Part shown: positions 1-11,090 of the stretch, piece after piece | Layout: the number at the start of each line of letters is the position of its first letter | Position numbering within the stretch: position 1 is the first letter of the stretch | DNA from: Orientallactaga sibirica | Taxonomy: Eukaryota; Chordata; Mammalia; Rodentia; Dipodidae | Assembly: GCA_036365145.1 (NCBI GenBank) | Contig: JAEOAD010000040.1 | Span: 14,168,501-14,232,500 of the forward strand | Reading direction: 5' to 3' | DNA: 64,000 bases | Made by a program: the position numbers and the translations under genes | The notes under the pieces: generated by a model | What the model was told of the DNA's origin: nothing | What the model saw: the letters and a program-made list of their open reading frames with translations, nothing else | The model's database searches: none

Positions 1-401
1 AACAGAGTAAGACAGAACGCATTCTTCACATGTGTTTGACAAAGACACACAAGGTCACCTTAGCATTACAAAGACGTGATGTCTAGTATTGACTGGGAGC
101 GAGAGAGGACATGTGCGCGCCAGCCAGGCTGCGTCTTACTTGGCTCTTTGCACATCATGAGAAGGAACGCATGCCTCGCCCTTGGCTGTCTCGTGAGCAA
201 TTCTCGAAAAGATCTTCGGCCATCTCAGAGGTCGCCCATAACTACACGCCTTGATGCCTGAGAGTTTCCTGGGGATTTGGACTAACCAGCCCACACCCAA
301 ACCCCCAAAATAGCACACATATATGGGATAAGAAGGTGCCATTAAGTTAAGCAAGGAACAAGCCCTACTATGTGACAAAGATACTACAAGAATGCCATCT
401 T

Positions 402-627
402 GGGGCTGGAGAAATAGCTTAGCGGTTAAGGCATGTGCCTGTGAAGCCTAAGGACCCCAGTTCGATTCCCCAGGACCCACGTAAGCCAGATGCACAAGTG
501 GGCGCTTGCATCTGGAGTTCGTTTGCAGTGGCTGGAGGCCCTGGCTTACCCATTCTCTGTCTCTCTGCCTCTTCTTCTCCCCTCTCTCTCAAATAAATAA
601 ATAAATAAAATATTTTTTTAAAAAAAG
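402..627 (+). mobile_element. DIP SINE (B2 superfamily), full length
   Basis: Type example of the family: a tRNA-like head with A box (ATAGCTTAGCGG) and B box (AGTTCGATTCC), a unique body (AAGCCAGATGCACAAG, CTGGAGTTCGTTTGCAGTGGCTGGAGGCC), a CT-rich stretch, (AAAT)n and an A-rich tail. Non-autonomous, transcribed by Pol III and mobilised by L1. Target duplication agaatgccatctt / agaatgccatttt. Confidence 0.92.
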
Positions 628-639
628 AATGCCATTTTG

Positions 640-1942
640 TACTTGAAGATGAACTAGGGACCTCTCCCCCTGGTGCACATCACTGAAAAGTCAGACAGCA
701 CCTTAACGGTGAAACCAGACTTCTCAGTGAGCCATGGAATAATCACCTACTGGGGACGGGGGGCGGGGGGGGGGAGGGTGCAGGCAATGAGAGAAAAAAC
801 CTGTTTTTAAAAGCAAATGTGAATCCATGACCGGTTTTAAATGTGGACAGAGCAAAGATGAAGGTGATGGAAAAGCGGGTATTCAACTGCAGGAGAAAGA
901 ATGCCTAGCTAAACCAGTAATTAAACTACGAGAGCACTTTCCGCTTATTAAAAATAGCAAAACTAATTTAAAATAAACTCAAGAATCTTGCAAGTGTGAT
1001 AAAAGTAGAACATGGAACTACAAGCTACAAACTGGCGCGGCTCTTTCCGAAACCAGTTAGCGATATAGATTTTTTTTTCTCAAAATTATCTATTTTTAAA
1101 TCTAATTCTGTAATTTCCATTTGAGAATGCTTCATAAAATACATTGGAGAGGCACACAAAGAAAAGATAGGCTATTCATGCTCATAATAATTTTGTAAAT
1201 GACAGAAAGCTGGTTAAATAAATGATTCAGCCTTAGAAATGGTTATATAATGAGGAGGAGGAGGAACTTGAAAAAGAACAATAAACTAATTGCCAAGGTT
1301 ATTTTTATGGCCCCACTTACGGGATGTTTACTCTATGTAAAAAATTGCTTTGGACACTTTTTAGCATATACTTTACTTAATCACGACATTTGCTCTTGCC
1401 AACAGTTCTGAAACATACAGCTATAGTCTCTAACTTATTATAGATGGAGGGGAAAAGTTACAAATTGATAACTTCTAATTTATAGGTAGAACTTGTACCT
1501 CTGATAGGTGAAATAAACAATTTCTGTCTAGATTAAAAGTCATGTAGTAAAGTCTAGATTTGAACACAGGCCTGACAGAAGCCAAAACTGGCCTCTTTTT
1601 TTAGTCTCTACACATTTTAAATGAAAGAATGCAAATAAAATTGTACATAAAATTAAAACTCACATACAAAAATATAAGCAACACACCAAAAAAAAAAAAA
1701 TCTTAAAATGGCTCTATCGAAGCAAGAGGCTTATGGAAGAGTTTTAATTCATTCCTCTTTCTTTTCCAAAACTTTTTAATTACATAAAGTTTTCAATTGC
1801 CATTCACTAACTTCAGTGTTATCCATCTAAGTGTACCTACATCCCACAAGAGGTGGTCAGAGGGTTATTGCACTTTAGTTTCCTATAGGTTCAGAATCAA
1901 AACCACAGTCCAACTATCCTTTATCCATTGGACCAACTAATT
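640..1942. other. Unique AT-rich intron 5 sequence
   Basis: No SINE, LTR or gene recognised. Contains a G-run at about 758-774 (ggggacggggggcgggggggggga) and A/T-rich stretches. It may include decayed ancient repeats that cannot be identified by eye. Confidence 0.5.
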
Positions 1943-2136
1943 AAAATATTTTTATTTACTTATCTGCGAGCGGGGAGAGAGGAGAGACAGTAGAGAATGG
2001 GCCTCTCACCACTGCAAATAAACTCCAGATGCATGCTCCACTGTGTCTTTGGCTTTACATGGGCACTGAGAAATTGAAGTCAGGTTGTTAGGCTTTGCAG
2101 GGAAGTGCCTTAGCCACTGAGCTATCGCTTCAGCCC
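1943..2136 (-). mobile_element. DIP SINE, diverged
   Basis: Reverse-orientation copy with a decayed body; flanked by the imperfect duplication ggaccaactaattaaaa / ggaccaattaaaa. Confidence 0.8.
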
Positions 2137-2223
2137 TACTGGACCAATTAAAAACAGATTTCTTCCCCTCCCCCAGTGAAAATGGAAACTCAATCAAAAT
2201 GAACACTAGAAAGATAGAAACTG

Positions 2224-2377
2224 AAGCTGGCTGTGGTGGTGCACGCCTTTAATCCCCAGCACTGGGGGAGGCAGAGGTAGGAGGATCGCCTTGAGTTTGA
2301 GGCCACCCTGAGACTACATAGTGAATTCCAGGTCAGCCTGGGCTAGAGTGAGACCCTACCTTGGGGGAAAAAAAAAG
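2224..2377 (+). mobile_element. B1 SINE, full length
   Basis: 7SL-derived monomer with the core shared by the copies in this window: GGTGGTGCACGCCTTTAATC, GAGGCCACCCTGAGACTACA, GTGAATTCCAGGTCAGCCTG, GAGACCCTACC. The TACATAGTGAATTCC core differs from the murid B1 and is the main lineage clue. Confidence 0.92.
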
Positions 2378-2465
2378 ACAGAGAGAGGGAAGAAACTGGT
2401 TCTGTCCTGATAACAAAGTCATAAATTATATACTCCCTGTCACTAATGATGACAGTTAGGTTTGG

Positions 2466-2594
2466 GGTTGCTTTTGGTTTTTGAGATGGGGTCTTGCTAT
2501 ACCGCCCAAGTTTGCTCAACTCACAATCCTCACAATCCTCCTGCTGTCTTTCCAAGTGCCGAGATTACAAATATACACCACCACACCAAGCTTT
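2466..2594 (-). mobile_element. Old B1/7SL-derived SINE
   Basis: Strongly diverged: tttttgagatggggtcttgc at the tail side, ccaagtgccgagattacaaa at the head side. Confidence 0.6.
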
Positions 2595-2839
2595 AAGGTT
2601 AATTTTAAGAGAGGAAATGTCCTTTCTCAAGGCCATAAAATCAGAATAGCACACAATAAAGAAAGACTCAAGGCATTTTGGACAGTATCTGTCTCATAAT
2701 TGCAATAACAATACTAAAGTTGCCCTGAGTGTTCTGCAGTCTGGTTTGCTCGATGCGGGCATTAGGTTGAAGAGTCTCTCCCAAAGGCTCGTGTGTGAAA
2801 GGCTTGCTTACGAGTGATGAGCTCTAAGAAGTAAAAGCA

Positions 2840-3062
2840 GGGCTAGAGGGACGGCTTAGCGGTTAAGGCGTTTGCCTGCAAAGCTAAAGGATCCCGGTTT
2901 GATTCCCCAGGACCCATGTTAGTCAGATGCACAAGAGGGGGGCACATGCGTCTGGAGTTTGTTTGTAGTGGCTGGAGGCCCTGGCATGCCCATTTTCTCT
3001 CCCCCCACCTTCTCTGTCAAATAAATAAATAAATAAAAATAAAAGATTTTTTTTTTAAAAAA
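2840..3062 (+). mobile_element. DIP SINE, full length
   Basis: Intact boxes and tail; target duplication aagaagtaaaagca on both sides. Confidence 0.92.
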
Positions 3063-3089
3063 GAAGTAAAAGCAACTGAATCAGAGGGA

Positions 3090-3427
3090 CTCTAACTTCA
3101 TCTATGGATTAGTGTACTGGTCAATCCATGAATGGACTACTGGGCAGTAGGGTCTATTTGGAAAAGGTAAAGAAAGGGTAGATCTTGTCCCCGGTCCTTT
3201 CCTGCTTCTCTCCCTCTCCCTCCCCCGCCCCTTGCCCCATCCCTGGCTGCTGTCCACTGGGCAGCTCCATTATGCTTTATGTCACGTGCTCCCACTGTGT
3301 TTCAGCCTTGCTTCAGGCACATAGACTTGAAACCTCTGAAGTCATGAGCCAAACCAAATCTTTTCTCTTTTCCACTGTTTGTGTCATGTATTTTAACACA
3401 GCAATGAAAGGCTGACTAACACAACAG
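3090..3427 (+). mobile_element. MaLR-like LTR fragment
   Basis: 3' part of an ERVL-MaLR-type LTR: 'cttgaaacctctgaagtcatgagccaaa', then 'atgtattttaacacagcaatgaaaggctgactaacac', the characteristic 3' end of this class. A second copy with the same ending lies at 42,880-43,563. No coding capacity. Confidence 0.55.
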
Positions 3428-3567
3428 GACTATGTTTTGTAGTGAAATGTAATTGTCAACTTGTGTAAGTTAAAAAAAAAAACTATTAGAACTCTAACTT
3501 GGGTATTAGAACAACAACAACAAAAAAAAATCCTAAGAACTCCACTCGAGTTGTTATAAAGTTTAAT

Positions 3568-3722
3568 TTTTTGTTTGCTTGTTTGTTTTCAAGGTAAGGT
3601 CTCACTCTAGCCCAGGCTGACTGGAATTTACTATGTAGTCTCAGGGTGGCCTTGAGCTCCTGGTGATTCTACCTTTGCCTCCCGAGTGCTGGGATTAAAG
3701 GTGTGCACCACCACGCTGGGTT
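3568..3722 (-). mobile_element. B1 SINE
   Basis: Reverse copy with T-rich tail first; target duplication aaagtttaattttt on both sides. Confidence 0.9.
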
Positions 3723-4910
3723 TTAAAGTTTAATTTTTTTAAGCACTTCTGCATTAACAACCCATGGCAAATTAACATGAAATCTGGTCCAAACTCTATG
3801 CATGAGATTTCCATGTAACCTGCTTTTTCTTCTCTGCACAGCTGGGGAACTTCAAGACTGTGCTTCTTCAGAGAGGAAGTTCAATTAGGGTGCAAATTTT
3901 TAGAAAGCTAAGTAGCAGAGCCCCCATCTCAAAACAAGGTCAGGTTCTTACTGCCACAAAGACAGACAACAGATATTTGACACAGTAGACAGATGACTGA
4001 GGATACGTAGACGGTATGCGCATGATTGACAGTTGACTGATTATAGATACAGATAGATGATAGATAGGCAGATTGACTATGAGAGATGATGGATATGTTC
4101 ATTTTTATCACTACAGCAACCTTTTATTATCTGTGTATGTCTCTATAACATCACACTGTATCCCAACTGGGTATACTTTTTTTTTTTTTTTTAAACAAAC
4201 TATTAAGAAAGAAAAACATAACAGATCAGGATGCAAGATGGACCCAGCATCATTTTTCTCCACTCTCCCAGGTGGCCTCCAAATCCTACTCCCGGGTCCC
4301 TAAAACACAGCATTTGTCCTTGTCTCTCTCTTCCTGTCCTTGTCCCACTACAAGCCGGTCCTGAAGCAATGCAAACCCAGACTCAAATTTCACAGCCACC
4401 AGCCTTCCAGTCACACATTTCGAATTCTTGGAAACTGATGAATGGATTTTTAAAATCCGATTACATACAACAATATGCTCAGAACATCCTTACTAATTGC
4501 TTTCTGGAGCTGAAGATGATATATCAACATGCTCCCTAATCAACTTAGCAAATTAGTGCCTATGGGGTTGAACGTTTTAAAAGCATAGACCTCTATTCAA
4601 ATTAATAAATGGTTCACAATCGCATTTAGGGACACAGTAGTACCCATACTGTGTGCTGACTCTATAATTGTTAAGTGTCTCTTCTGTGCACATTCTGGCG
4701 AAGAGACTTTCCATTTGAACTTGGGCAGAAACACCAGAATTGTATGCGGGACAAGTTACAGAGCTCTGCAACAGAAATTATTTGAAATCCGGGTGGGGAA
4801 GCACAGAGATGAAAACAGTCACTGCCCCATTTTCTTCTTGATCCCATCATTACAGATATGCAATCAACTCCAAGCACCGAGAGTACAGATGCATTAAAAA
4901 GGCACGAAAG

Positions 4911-5139
4911 GGGGCCTGGAGAGATGGCTTGGCGGTTAAGCGTTTGCCTGTGAAGCCTAAGGACCCTGGTTCGAGGCTCAATTCCCCAGGACCCACATAA
5001 ACCAGATGCACAAGGTGGCGCATGCATCTGGAGTTTGTTTGCAGTGGCTGCAGGCCCTGGTGTGCCCATTCTCTCTCTAGCCATCTGCCTCTTTGTTGCT
5101 GTTAAACAAATAAACAAACAAAAAAAAATTGTTAAAAAA
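4911..5139 (+). mobile_element. DIP SINE, first of a tandem pair
   Basis: Carries the variant B-box region 'ggttcgaggctcaattcccc' (an 8-base insertion also seen at 36,050 and 42,037). Flanks aaaaggcacgaaa / aaaaggcatgaaa. Confidence 0.92.
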
Positions 5140-5151
5140 AAGGCATGAAAT

Positions 5152-5331
5152 ATGCTGGAGAGATGGCTTAGTGGTTAAGGCGCTTGCCTACAAAGCCCAA
5201 GGGCCCAGGTTCAATTCTCCAGGTCCCACATAAGCCAGATATACAAGGTGGCAAATGCATTTGGAGTTTGTTTGCAGTGGCAGGAGGCCCTGGCACACCC
5301 ATTCTCTCTCTCTAATAAAAATAAAAATTAA
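5152..5331 (+). mobile_element. DIP SINE, second of a tandem pair
   Basis: Begins a dozen bases after its neighbour's tail. Flanks aaaaggcatgaaa / aaaagtcatgaag show a second insertion at the same target. Confidence 0.92.
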
Positions 5332-6192
5332 AAAGTCATGAAGCATATACATGTATGTATGTGTGTATATATATATTTTCCCTTACTTATCCCTCAAAGT
5401 TGTAAAATTTGAAATTTTTTTAAATGCAGAAAAAAACATGAAATTCAGCAATGCTCAAAAGACCAAAAGGGTGGGGAGGGGGACCACGAATGAATTGAAT
5501 TGTAAAACTATTATCATTGTTCTTAATCAAAAATGCCAAAAAATCCACAATGGTGTTTCTCTTTAAGTAGATACTTAAGAAGTAAGCATGTGGTGAAAGA
5601 TGGAGAGTAGGGAAAATAATGCTGAATCTGCTGTGCATCCTAGATAGGGTGAGTTTACGGGGCAGATGGCCACGTTCAGTTGACACTCTCTAGAACCCAC
5701 GTCTCGTGCCCAAGTGAGCTTCCTTCCTGAAGGCTTTACTAGAACCTTGAGGTCACAGAACAGAGCAAAGGCAAGGAAAATGACAAGGCAGGAGAGGCCC
5801 AACTCAGCCTAGATCACAAACGAACTGACGTCACAATTTACCCAGAAGGTAGAGGAACCCTACCAAAAGACGGAGAGAACCACTCCAAGGCTCTATGCCC
5901 CCATGATGCCTCATGAAGAGTGTTTACAATTATTTCTAAACTCAAGCCACTCAGCAAGGACTAGAATCTGAGAGCGAAAAAAAATTCCAACTTATGTTTT
6001 GTTTGGCTGAACTGGTAGAATCTGCTTTTGTGTTCTACTTACAAAAGGCCACAGGGATAATATTCATTCATTCGGTGATAATAAATTCGAAGAATCTGTT
6101 CTTGGAATTGCATTTACATAAAAAGGAAACTATCTAGTAATTTCTTCTTTCACCATTGCCAGAAATTTATACATTCCCATAGAGATATTTAC

Positions 6193-6361
6193 CTACGACT
6201 TTCAAGGTTGTTGTGACATTTGCTGATCCAAAAGTATTATTGGCATAACACATGAACACTCCAGAGTCATTAACTCTTGCTGAGCTGATAGTCAGTGTTT
6301 CCTGGCGTTCATAATCGAAGTCACCCCGATGCCAGCTATTACGTCTTACCTGTGGTTTCAT
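6193..6361 (-). CDS. KIT: KIT exon 5 (second half of Ig-like domain D3)
   Basis: Fifth exon of KIT. Acceptor AAACCAGCAG|ATGAAACC and donor GTCGTAG|GTAAAT; 169 bp, the human length. It encodes residues 253 to 308 plus one base: a divergent start (MKPQVRR), then [17 protein letters not shown] and the highly conserved run from [18 protein letters not shown] through [13 protein letters not shown]. The cysteine of VFMCYANN closes the D3 disulfide (human C290). Sequons NDS, NNT and NVT (human 283, 293 and 300) are kept. The initial ATG is the first codon of the exon, not a translation start. HRGDF and ERQETL are the rodent forms as I recall them; human has HHGDF and ERQATL. Confidence 0.97.
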
Positions 6362-6726
6362 CTGCTGGTTTCAGAAGGGGAGGGGAGAAAATAATCAAAA
6401 GATTAGCATATAATCTATATTCATGATCTTTCCTAAATTAAAAATAGCAGCAATTAACTTCTCCATATTAGCATTCATTAGACACTACTGAAAGAGGAAT
6501 AATAAAGCATTATGACAAGGCTGTCACTGGAACCCTTCATATTACAGGATTATATTGAAGACAGTCATTATGAATGACTTGGGGGGAAAACCATGAAAAT
6601 TCATTCCAAACGCTCTGCAGCATGAGACGTTAACAGTTACTCCAGAAGAAATATTTAAGAATATTTCATAATGATATTTCACAATGAGTCAGCATACTTA
6701 CATCATATTAACATTTCCTGTTGTCT

Positions 6727-6936
6727 CTGAAGAGACAGCGTCTCATGTAGCTCAGGCTAACCTTGAACTCACTATGTGCCTGAGAAAAGTTTTGAACTTC
6801 CGATCTTCTTGCCTCTACCTCCCAAGTGCTAGGATTACAAGTGTGTGCCTCCATGCCCGCTAGGGACCATGGCCAAGTCTTCATGCATACACATACTAGG
6901 CAAACACTCCGTTGACTGAGCTACATCCTCAGCCCC
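6727..6936 (-). mobile_element. B4-type composite SINE (B1 + ID)
   Basis: On the plus strand a decayed reversed B1 (cctcccaagtgctaggattacaag) is followed by a reversed ID-like head (actaggcaaacactccgttgactgagctac). That order is the B4 composite. Old. Confidence 0.65.
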
Positions 6937-7267
6937 TGCCATTATCTTTATCTGTGCAGTGATTGAAAGACACCACCAGGATACCGTTCCATTTTGTTCA
7001 CATGTAGTATATCTCCAGAAGTAAAAAAGAAATCGAGGCAGACTATGTAAAGCTCACTTGGAACTTCACCCCACAGTTGTTATCCAGAAGGATGTGAGAG
7101 CCACAAAACCATGTCCCAAAGCACCCGAGCATGAGCCGAGAAGAAGGAACCAGGAATGTGCCCTTATGGTTTCACCCTCCTGCGCTTATTATTTGGGTAC
7201 AGACTAGACATAGGGAGATGGCTTGAGTATGATATATCATGGGAAGACTTTAATAAAAATAAAAACC

Positions 7268-7464
7268 GAGGCGTGGCGTGGCACGCCTTTAATCCCAGCA
7301 CGCCTTTAATCCCAGCACGCCTTTAATCCCAGCACGCCTTTAATCCCAGCACTCGGGAGGCAGAGGTAGGAGGAGCTCCATGAGTTCAAGGCCACCCTGA
7401 GACTACATAGTGAATTCCAGGTCAGCCTGGGCTAGAGCATGACCCTACCTCAAAAAAAGCCAAA
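7268..7464 (+). mobile_element. B1 SINE with fourfold 17-bp expansion
   Basis: Otherwise ordinary B1 in which 'cacgcctttaatcccag' is repeated four times in tandem (7,282-7,349), adding 51 bp just after the A box. Confidence 0.93.
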
Positions 7465-7771
7465 TTCAGCTTTTTGCATCTTCCAAATATGCAATGAGTA
7501 TATTCTTATAACAATGGGAAGAAGACAAAAACAATTGGGAGGAAAAAGAAAGAATAAACATGAGCCAATGCTGACAAGGACTGAGCCCAAGGGGGATCCT
7601 CAGCCAGGTACAATGGTCTTAACAAGAGTAAAAACCACTGGCCAATACTGTGAATAACAACAGTTGGCCTAGAAAGCTTCTTGGCAGGATGCTCAGACAC
7701 CCTGGTCACATCCAAAGACAGAAGAGAAGACAAATGCCCAAGATGCTGTCTGCACAGAAAGTGAAAAATGA

Positions 7772-7940
7772 AACCAGGCGTGGAGGCGCACGCCTTTAAT
7801 CCCAGCACTCGGGAGGCAGAGGTAGGAGGAGTGCCATGAGTTTGAGGCCACCCTGAGACTACATAGCGAATTCCAGGTCAGCCTGGGCTAGAGTGATACC
7901 CTTCCTCAAAAGAAAACAAAAAAAGAAAAGAGAAAGAAAA
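7772..7940 (+). mobile_element. B1 SINE, full length
   Basis: Good match with an expanded A/G-rich tail. Confidence 0.92.
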
Positions 7941-8045
7941 AAAAAAAAGAAGAAATCTAAATATACACCAGGTATAGATAGCAATTAATAATTATGACTA
8001 TTAGAAAATAAGAGAAATGCTTATATTAAACAGTGTAAATTGGTC

Positions 8046-8152
8046 AGACCTTTAATCCCAGCACTTGGACGCAGAGGGAGGACCACCATGCATTTGAGGC
8101 CACCCTGAGACTACATGGTGAATTCTGGGTCAGCCTGGGGGGGTGGAGAGCA
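8046..8152 (+). mobile_element. B1 SINE, truncated
   Basis: Lacks the first bases and the tail; starts at 'acctttaatcccagc'. Confidence 0.8.
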
Positions 8153-8159
8153 TAAACTG

Positions 8160-8290
8160 AAGCTAGGCATGGTGGCTTATGGCTGTAATCAGAGCATCAG
8201 GGAAGGATGTGGCAGGATTATCACAGCACCAAGCCCAGCCTCGGCTATAGGGTAAAACTATCTCCTCCCCTCCCCCCCAAAAACCATAAA
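8160..8290 (+). mobile_element. Old B1-like SINE
   Basis: 'gctaggcatggtggcttatggctgtaatc' head; heavily diverged body. Confidence 0.55.
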
Positions 8291-8317
8291 CATAGTGTAC
8301 CTTAAGATTATTACCAT

Positions 8318-8512
8318 GGGCTGGAGAGCTAGCTTAGCTGTTAAGGCACTTGCCAGTGAAACCTAAGGACCCAGGTTCAATTCTCCAGGTCCCATGTAAG
8401 CCAGATATACATGGTGGCACATACATCTGGAGTTTGTTTGTAGTGGCTAGAGGCCCTGGTATGCTCGTTCTCTCTTTCCCTTTCTAATAAATAAAAATAA
8501 AATTTTAAAAAA
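8318..8512 (+). mobile_element. DIP SINE, full length
   Basis: Flanks aagattattaccatg / aagattaccaccatg. Confidence 0.9.
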
Positions 8513-8593
8513 AGATTACCACCATGTGATAACACATAATATGGGGGAAGAGACAAATTAAACATGTATTTTTTTTTTTTTTTTAAATCCACA

Positions 8594-8812
8594 GGGCTAG
8601 AGAGATGGCTTAGCGGTTAAGGCGCTGGCCTGCAAAGCCAAAGGATGTAGGTTTGATTCCCCAGGACCCATGTTAGCCAGATGCACAAGGTGGTGCATGT
8701 GTCTGGAGCTTGTTTACAGTGGCTGGAGGCTCTAATGTACCCATTCTCTCTCCCCTCCCGCCCTCTGTCAAACAAATAAATAAAAATAAAAATAAAATAA
8801 AATAAAATAAAA
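8594..8812 (+). mobile_element. DIP SINE, full length
   Basis: Clear boxes; tail is a long (AAAAT)n. Confidence 0.92.
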
Positions 8813-9082
8813 CAACACTACAAGCTATATAGCATTTTAAAAGCCTCACCATTTGTGACCACAGAGATCACGAAAAGTGACAGTACAAAATGAGTTATGC
8901 TATAATATGAGATGTTTCAAATATTGATTGTTAAGAATGAAAAAATAACGTAAAACATATTAACTTTTTGTTAACCACAGGATGAAAAGAACATCTTGGA
9001 TACAGTGGATCAAATAAAACATTAAAATCAATTTTATGGTTTTTTTTTGTTTTGGTAGTATGCCCACTAGAAAATTTAAAAT

Positions 9083-9205
9083 GAAGCTGGGTCTGGTGGC
9101 ACACATCTTTAGACTCAGCACTCTAGAGACGAGGGTAGGAGGATGCTGTGAGTCAGAAGCCTGGCTTTGGCTACAGAATGTTAATCCTTGCCTCAAAAAA
9201 CACCA
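9083..9205 (+). mobile_element. B1-like SINE, diverged
   Basis: Head 'agctgggtctggtggcacac'; the central core is degraded. Confidence 0.6.
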
Positions 9206-9221
9206 AAACAATTTTTTAAAA

Positions 9222-9273
9222 TATGTTTTATTTTTATTTATTTATTTGAGAGAGAGAGGATGGGGGAGAGAGA
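9222..9273 (-). mobile_element. DIP SINE tail fragment
   Basis: Only the reversed tail (tttatttatttatttgagagagagagg) remains, cut by the following B1. Confidence 0.5.
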
Positions 9274-9430
9274 GAGCCAGGCATGGTGGCACACACCTTT
9301 AACCCCAGCACTGGGAAGCAGAGGTAGGAGGATTGCTGTGAGTTCAAGGCTACCCTGAGACTACACAGTCAATTCCAGGTCAGCCTGGGTTAGAGCAAGA
9401 CTCTACCTTGAAAAACCAAAAGGAAAAAAG
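9274..9430 (+). mobile_element. B1 SINE
   Basis: Near full length, joined to the DIP tail fragment on its left. Confidence 0.9.
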
Positions 9431-9461
9431 AAAAAAAGAAAAGAAACTAGTTTGAAAGAAG

Positions 9462-9580
9462 GGAGTCAGTGGAGGGGGGATGGTTGGGAAAGGGGAGAGA
9501 GAGGGTGGTAGGAGGGGATTATGATCACGGTCTACTGTCTATATATGTATGGAAGTTGTCAACAAAAAGTTAAAAAATAC
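9462..9580 (+). mobile_element. L1 3' end fragment
   Basis: G-rich 'ggagagagagggtggtaggaggg' followed by 'gaagttgtcaacaaaaagtt'. It shares this ending with the longer L1 3' end at 49,880-51,295. Confidence 0.6.
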
Positions 9581-10377
9581 GTCACTTTTAAGTCTAAATT
9601 TCTCTGTGAGTTAAACTTAGCCTAAGTGGTCAGGACCAAATGCTATGGAGATCTCGAATAATTTGATAGTGCTAATAGCATTCCAGATTATGCCAAAAGA
9701 TCAATAAAAGATTCATGGGTGAACCCTGGCAAAGAGCCAAGAGTCCCATCTGTGAGTCACACATTGCTTGTCATCTGCACGTGATTTGGTTTTCTTTAAC
9801 CCTTGGAGGCACGCACGAGCATTTCTCCAAAGAGCTCCCTACAGTAAAGACTTATATCCACAGTTCCAGAGGATTAATTGGAAATGGCATGCCGGGCTCC
9901 TGGGAACCATGGTTCAGAACAAAACCACCTGGGGCAATTTAATTCCTCCTCCCCAAAAGGCTACTTTTCTAGTTATATGAGGGCTCAAATATACACACAC
10001 ACAGTCTAAACTGTTCTCTCCTCTGAAATCAAGGGTTATAGAAAGCCAATTAATATGGGATCGTGTTCCGTAAGGTCAGCCAAAAATCCATACATAAGCT
10101 ATTATTTTTATTACATTATAGTGCATATGAAAACTAAAACGTGTTTCTCTGTGCCACGGGTCCAAGCTATTCTCCAGGCCAAAGGCAGGCTTCAGAAATG
10201 AAACAAGTTATCATCCATCACAGGCCTGGATAAAAACCACCCGCACGTTTACATTATGCTAATCACCAGTTATTTGTTTAGCAAATAATTCCTTCAATGG
10301 GCATGAAACTGCCAGTATTGAATATTGGCCAAGAAGAGGAAGTGGAGGAATAAAACACAGTATTTCTTTTTTCCAGT

Positions 10378-10712
10378 GTGTTTCTGGCACAAAGCACCTG
10401 ACCAAAAGCAGCTTGTGGGGGGAAAAGGAGTATGGGGCTTTATTTTGGCTTATAGACTTGAGGGGAAGTTCCATCCTGGCAGGAGGGAAAACATGACATG
10501 AGCAGAGGCTGGATATCACCTCCTGGCCAACATCAGGTGGACAACAGCAGCAGGAGACTGAGCTTAGTTCTGACAAGGGAGGATCTGGCTATAACGCCCA
10601 TAAGCCCGCTCCCAACAATACATCACCTACACGAGGATCCACTTCCCAAATTCATCAGTATACAACCATGTGTTTATGAGGGACACCTGATTCAAACCTC
10701 CACATGTGTAAT
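10378..10712 (+). mobile_element. Family X middle-repetitive element, copy 1
   Basis: Shares 'ttattttggcttatagacttgaggggaagttcca' and 'gccaacatcaggtggacaacagcagcaggaga' with the copy at 20,288, and the 'aagttcca..atggcag' block with three others. Class unknown; it resembles a common murine middle repeat with the same ordered blocks. Strand is arbitrary. Confidence 0.6.
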
Positions 10713-10887
10713 GTATACTGAAGCTAGTTTACCTACATGGTCAAGATTACTTACAAAGAAGAAGAAGAAGAAAGAAATCACTGAATATTCAGTCAAGGAG
10801 AATTTTAAAGCAAAATATTGGAGAAATTAAGTTTTCAAATCACAGACAGAAGGGGTGGAAATCCTTGTAATGTAACTGACTAAAAGT

Positions 10888-11090
10888 AATGGTTAAGGCA
10901 CTTGCCTGCAAAGCAAAAAGACCCAGGTTCAATTCCCAAGGACCCATGTAAGCTAGATGCAGAAAGGGGGCACATGAGTCTGGAGTTCGTTTGCAGTGGC
11001 TGGAGGCCCTAGCACTCCCATTTCTCTCTTTCTCCGCCCCCCATAAATAAATAAATAAAATATATTTAGAGAAAAAAAGAAAGAAAGAAA
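10888..11090 (+). mobile_element. DIP SINE, 5'-truncated
   Basis: Starts within the head at 'ggttaaggcacttgcc', lacking the A box. Confidence 0.88.

Larger units (their letters stand above)
1..6192 (-). other. KIT: KIT intron 5 (partial)
   Basis: Begins (gene direction) with donor GTAAAT after exon 5 and runs off the left edge. I looked for exon 6 (D4) on the minus strand and did not find it, so the intron exceeds 6.19 kb. Unique stretches: 1-400, 640-1,942 (AT-rich), 3,730-4,910 and 5,340-6,192. A GATA/TAGA-rich short run lies at 4,025-4,095. Confidence 0.9.

Noticed and set aside
402..627. tRNA gene, suggested by A and B boxes
   Set aside because: The tRNA-like head continues into a SINE body with A-tail and target duplication, and many dozens of copies exist in the window; no cloverleaf with intact acceptor stem.
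1..6192. KIT exon 6 in the left end
   Set aside because: No minus-strand sequence resembling the D4 exon was found by reading; the intron simply extends beyond the window.
6359..6361. ATG at the start of KIT exon 5 as an alternative translation start
   Set aside because: It is directly behind the splice acceptor and exon length and phase equal human exon 5; no promoter evidence.
7282..7349. CRISPR-like array of short repeats
   Set aside because: Units are directly adjacent with no spacers, lie inside a SINE, and the genome is mammalian.
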